From: Methanobacteriota archaeon | GTDB taxonomy: Archaea > Hydrothermarchaeota > Hydrothermarchaeia > Hydrothermarchaeales > SZUA-236 | Reading direction: 5' to 3' | Length of the DNA: 13,331 bases | Assembly (NCBI GenBank): GCA_003695745.1 | Contig: RFHW01000059.1 | Span: forward strand, 1-13,331 | Shown: piece after piece, positions 12,442 through 13,331 of the stretch | Layout of the letters: every line of letters begins with the position of its first letter | Numbering within the stretch: the stretch's first letter is position 1 | The notes under the pieces: model-generated | Database searches by the model: none | What the model was told of the DNA's origin: nothing | What the model saw: the letters and a program-made list of their open reading frames with translations, nothing else | Position numbers and translations under genes: made by a program

Positions 12442-13191
12442 ATGAGCTATCTTGAGCTGGCGAAGGAGAACTTCGACATCATAGCTGTCATAGCGGCAAG
12501 CTTTCTCGCCCTGGTCCTCCATGCCGCAGACCTCCTTCCAGAGAGCTATATCCTCCCGCTCATCCTCTTCCTTCTCTCCCTCCATGTGCTCCACGAGCTC
12601 CGGGCTGAGATAAAGCATGACGAGGAGGTCGCGGTCATCCACAGCAGGATCCGGGATATCGACACAAAGATCGAGGCAGGCGAGATATCCCTTGTAAATC
12701 CGGGAGAGCTTCTACAGCACACGAGGGAGATGGCCCTTAAAAACAGGGGCGAGATATGGTGGTTCAACATCTGCATAAACATGTTCCTCTCTGACGTGGT
12801 CTTTGAGAACGTCTTCAAGCCGGCCATAGAGAACAAGATGACCACAAGGATAATACCGGTGCTGAAAGATGGGTACAGAGACCTCTGGGACAGAGAGGTC
12901 TTGCCCAAAATAGGGGGATGCAGCGGAGCCGAGAAGGTCTCAGAACCGATCTGGACAGATATCGACGAGAACATCGCCTTCATAATGATAGACGCAGGCG
13001 CAGCCGGGCAAAAAGAGGCCGACATCTCAGTCTGGGGCGAGCCCTTCATGGCAGAGTACATGAGCCATGGCGGCGAGGCCAAAAAGAGCGTGCCCAGATA
13101 CCTGATCCATGTGAAAAGCTCTTCAGAGCTCATCTACCGGTTAAAGGACATCTTTGACAGATACAGGCACAAAGGAAGAGAGCACGATTAA
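12442..13191 (+). CDS. two-TM membrane protein with cytosolic domain, family unknown
   Basis: A 249-residue protein that I do not recognise. Two hydrophobic helices lie at about residues 11-29 and 36-50, giving a hairpin with both ends probably in the cytoplasm. A charged stretch, likely helical, follows (51-80: LRAEIKHDEEVAVIHSRI). The rest is a soluble alpha/beta-looking region with EIWWFNICINMF (104-115), TTRIIPVLKDGYRDLW (134-149), ENIAFIMIDAG (166-176), an ISVWGEPFMAEYM segment, and a final amphipathic helix SSELIYRLKDIFDRY. The layout recalls phospholipase-D-like folds, but no HxK motif pair is present, so it would be inactive or unrelated. Its place after a response regulator suggests signalling, which is inference only. 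ATG 12442 is supported by TATA spacing. Confidence 0.8.
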   Translation: MSYLELAKENFDIIAVIAASFLALVLHAADLLPESYILPLILFLLSLHVLHELRAEIKHDEEVAVIHSRIRDIDTKIEAGEISLVNPGELLQHTREMALKNRGEIWWFNICINMFLSDVVFENVFKPAIENKMTTRIIPVLKDGYRDLWDREVLPKIGGCSGAEKVSEPIWTDIDENIAFIMIDAGAAGQKEADISVWGEPFMAEYMSHGGEAKKSVPRYLIHVKSSSELIYRLKDIFDRYRHKGREHD

Positions 13192-13331
13192 GACCGGGCG
13201 GGGGAAAAGAAGAAAGGTCAAAGCATGTTGAGTGGCGCCTTTTTAAGGCCCCTTAATAGAGGTTCTTAATAATAATTTTTAGATGACCGTGTAATTATAA
13301 CATATTTATTGATATTTAATAACATTAGTAG
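13192..13331. other. AT-rich intergenic tail without a supported gene
   Basis: The first part is G/A-rich and ends in a small hairpin GCCTT-TTT-AAGGC (13237-13249), a possible 3'-end structure for the preceding gene. From about 13255 the sequence becomes very AT-rich, with several TATA-like strings (CTTAATAATAATTTTT, CATATTTATTG). It looks like the promoter region of a gene beyond the window. I see no supported reading frame on either strand. Confidence 0.4.

Noticed and set aside
13251..13331. Possible gene fragment entering from the right edge on the minus strand
   Set aside because: A short open stretch exists, but it is AT-rich, has no coding-like composition, and is too short to support.
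1..13331. Mobile elements, integrase, CRISPR repeats, toxin-antitoxin pair
   Set aside because: No transposase or integrase motifs, no regularly spaced repeats. The small protein beside the regulator was considered as a toxin-antitoxin pair, but the divergent layout and lack of family motifs do not support it.

Overview
The window is compact archaeal chromosome, most likely from a euryarchaeote. The evidence is a class I lysyl-tRNA synthetase, a Trm112-type zinc protein, a stand-alone TIGR00300 (LOR/SDH-domain) protein, an archaeal bifunctional sugar-1-phosphate nucleotidylyltransferase/acetyltransferase, tRNA genes without encoded CCA, and TATA boxes about 25-30 bp before many start codons. 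GC is moderate to high in genes, with GC-rich third codon positions, while intergenic promoters are AT-rich. I cannot name the genus. I see no rRNA, CRISPR array, insertion sequence or integrase.

Layout. 1-1782: a four-CBS-domain protein (5' end cut off by the window edge) followed after 11 bp by a PfkB-family kinase. 1783-2820: a regulatory patch with a leftward winged-helix regulator, a divergent rightward 47-residue small protein, a leftward Trm112-like zinc protein that meets the small gene tail to tail, then the rightward TIGR00300 protein. 4069-4367: tRNA-Gly(TCC) and tRNA-Arg(TCG), separated by a spacer with inverted repeats. 4426-5929: leftward M50 site-2-protease-like membrane protease and CutA. 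5983-9492: rightward cluster of a CTP-dependent polyprenol/dolichol-kinase-like membrane protein, a GlmU-like enzyme, a GlcD-type FAD oxidoreductase and a DUF167/YggU protein, with short gaps or overlaps. 9579-11183: leftward lysS. 11240-13191: rightward RlmH-like methyltransferase, a response regulator with a helical tail, and a two-TM protein of unknown function. 13192-13331: AT-rich, no gene seen.

How the genes may work together. The polyprenol kinase and GlmU-like enzyme could supply a phosphorylated polyprenol carrier and a nucleotide-activated amino sugar for surface glycans (inference). RlmH, lysS, the Trm112-like protein and the two tRNAs belong to translation and RNA modification. 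The CBS protein may be an adenylate sensor beside a sugar or nucleoside kinase. The response regulator and the membrane protein after it may form an uncharacterised signalling pair.

The most distinctive parts are the divergent regulator/small-protein locus with two perfect palindromes beside its two TATA boxes, the symmetric promoter between lysS and rlmH, and a tRNA-Arg-like inverted-repeat element at 9499-9570. Many predicted starts move once TATA spacing is considered; these are noted per gene.
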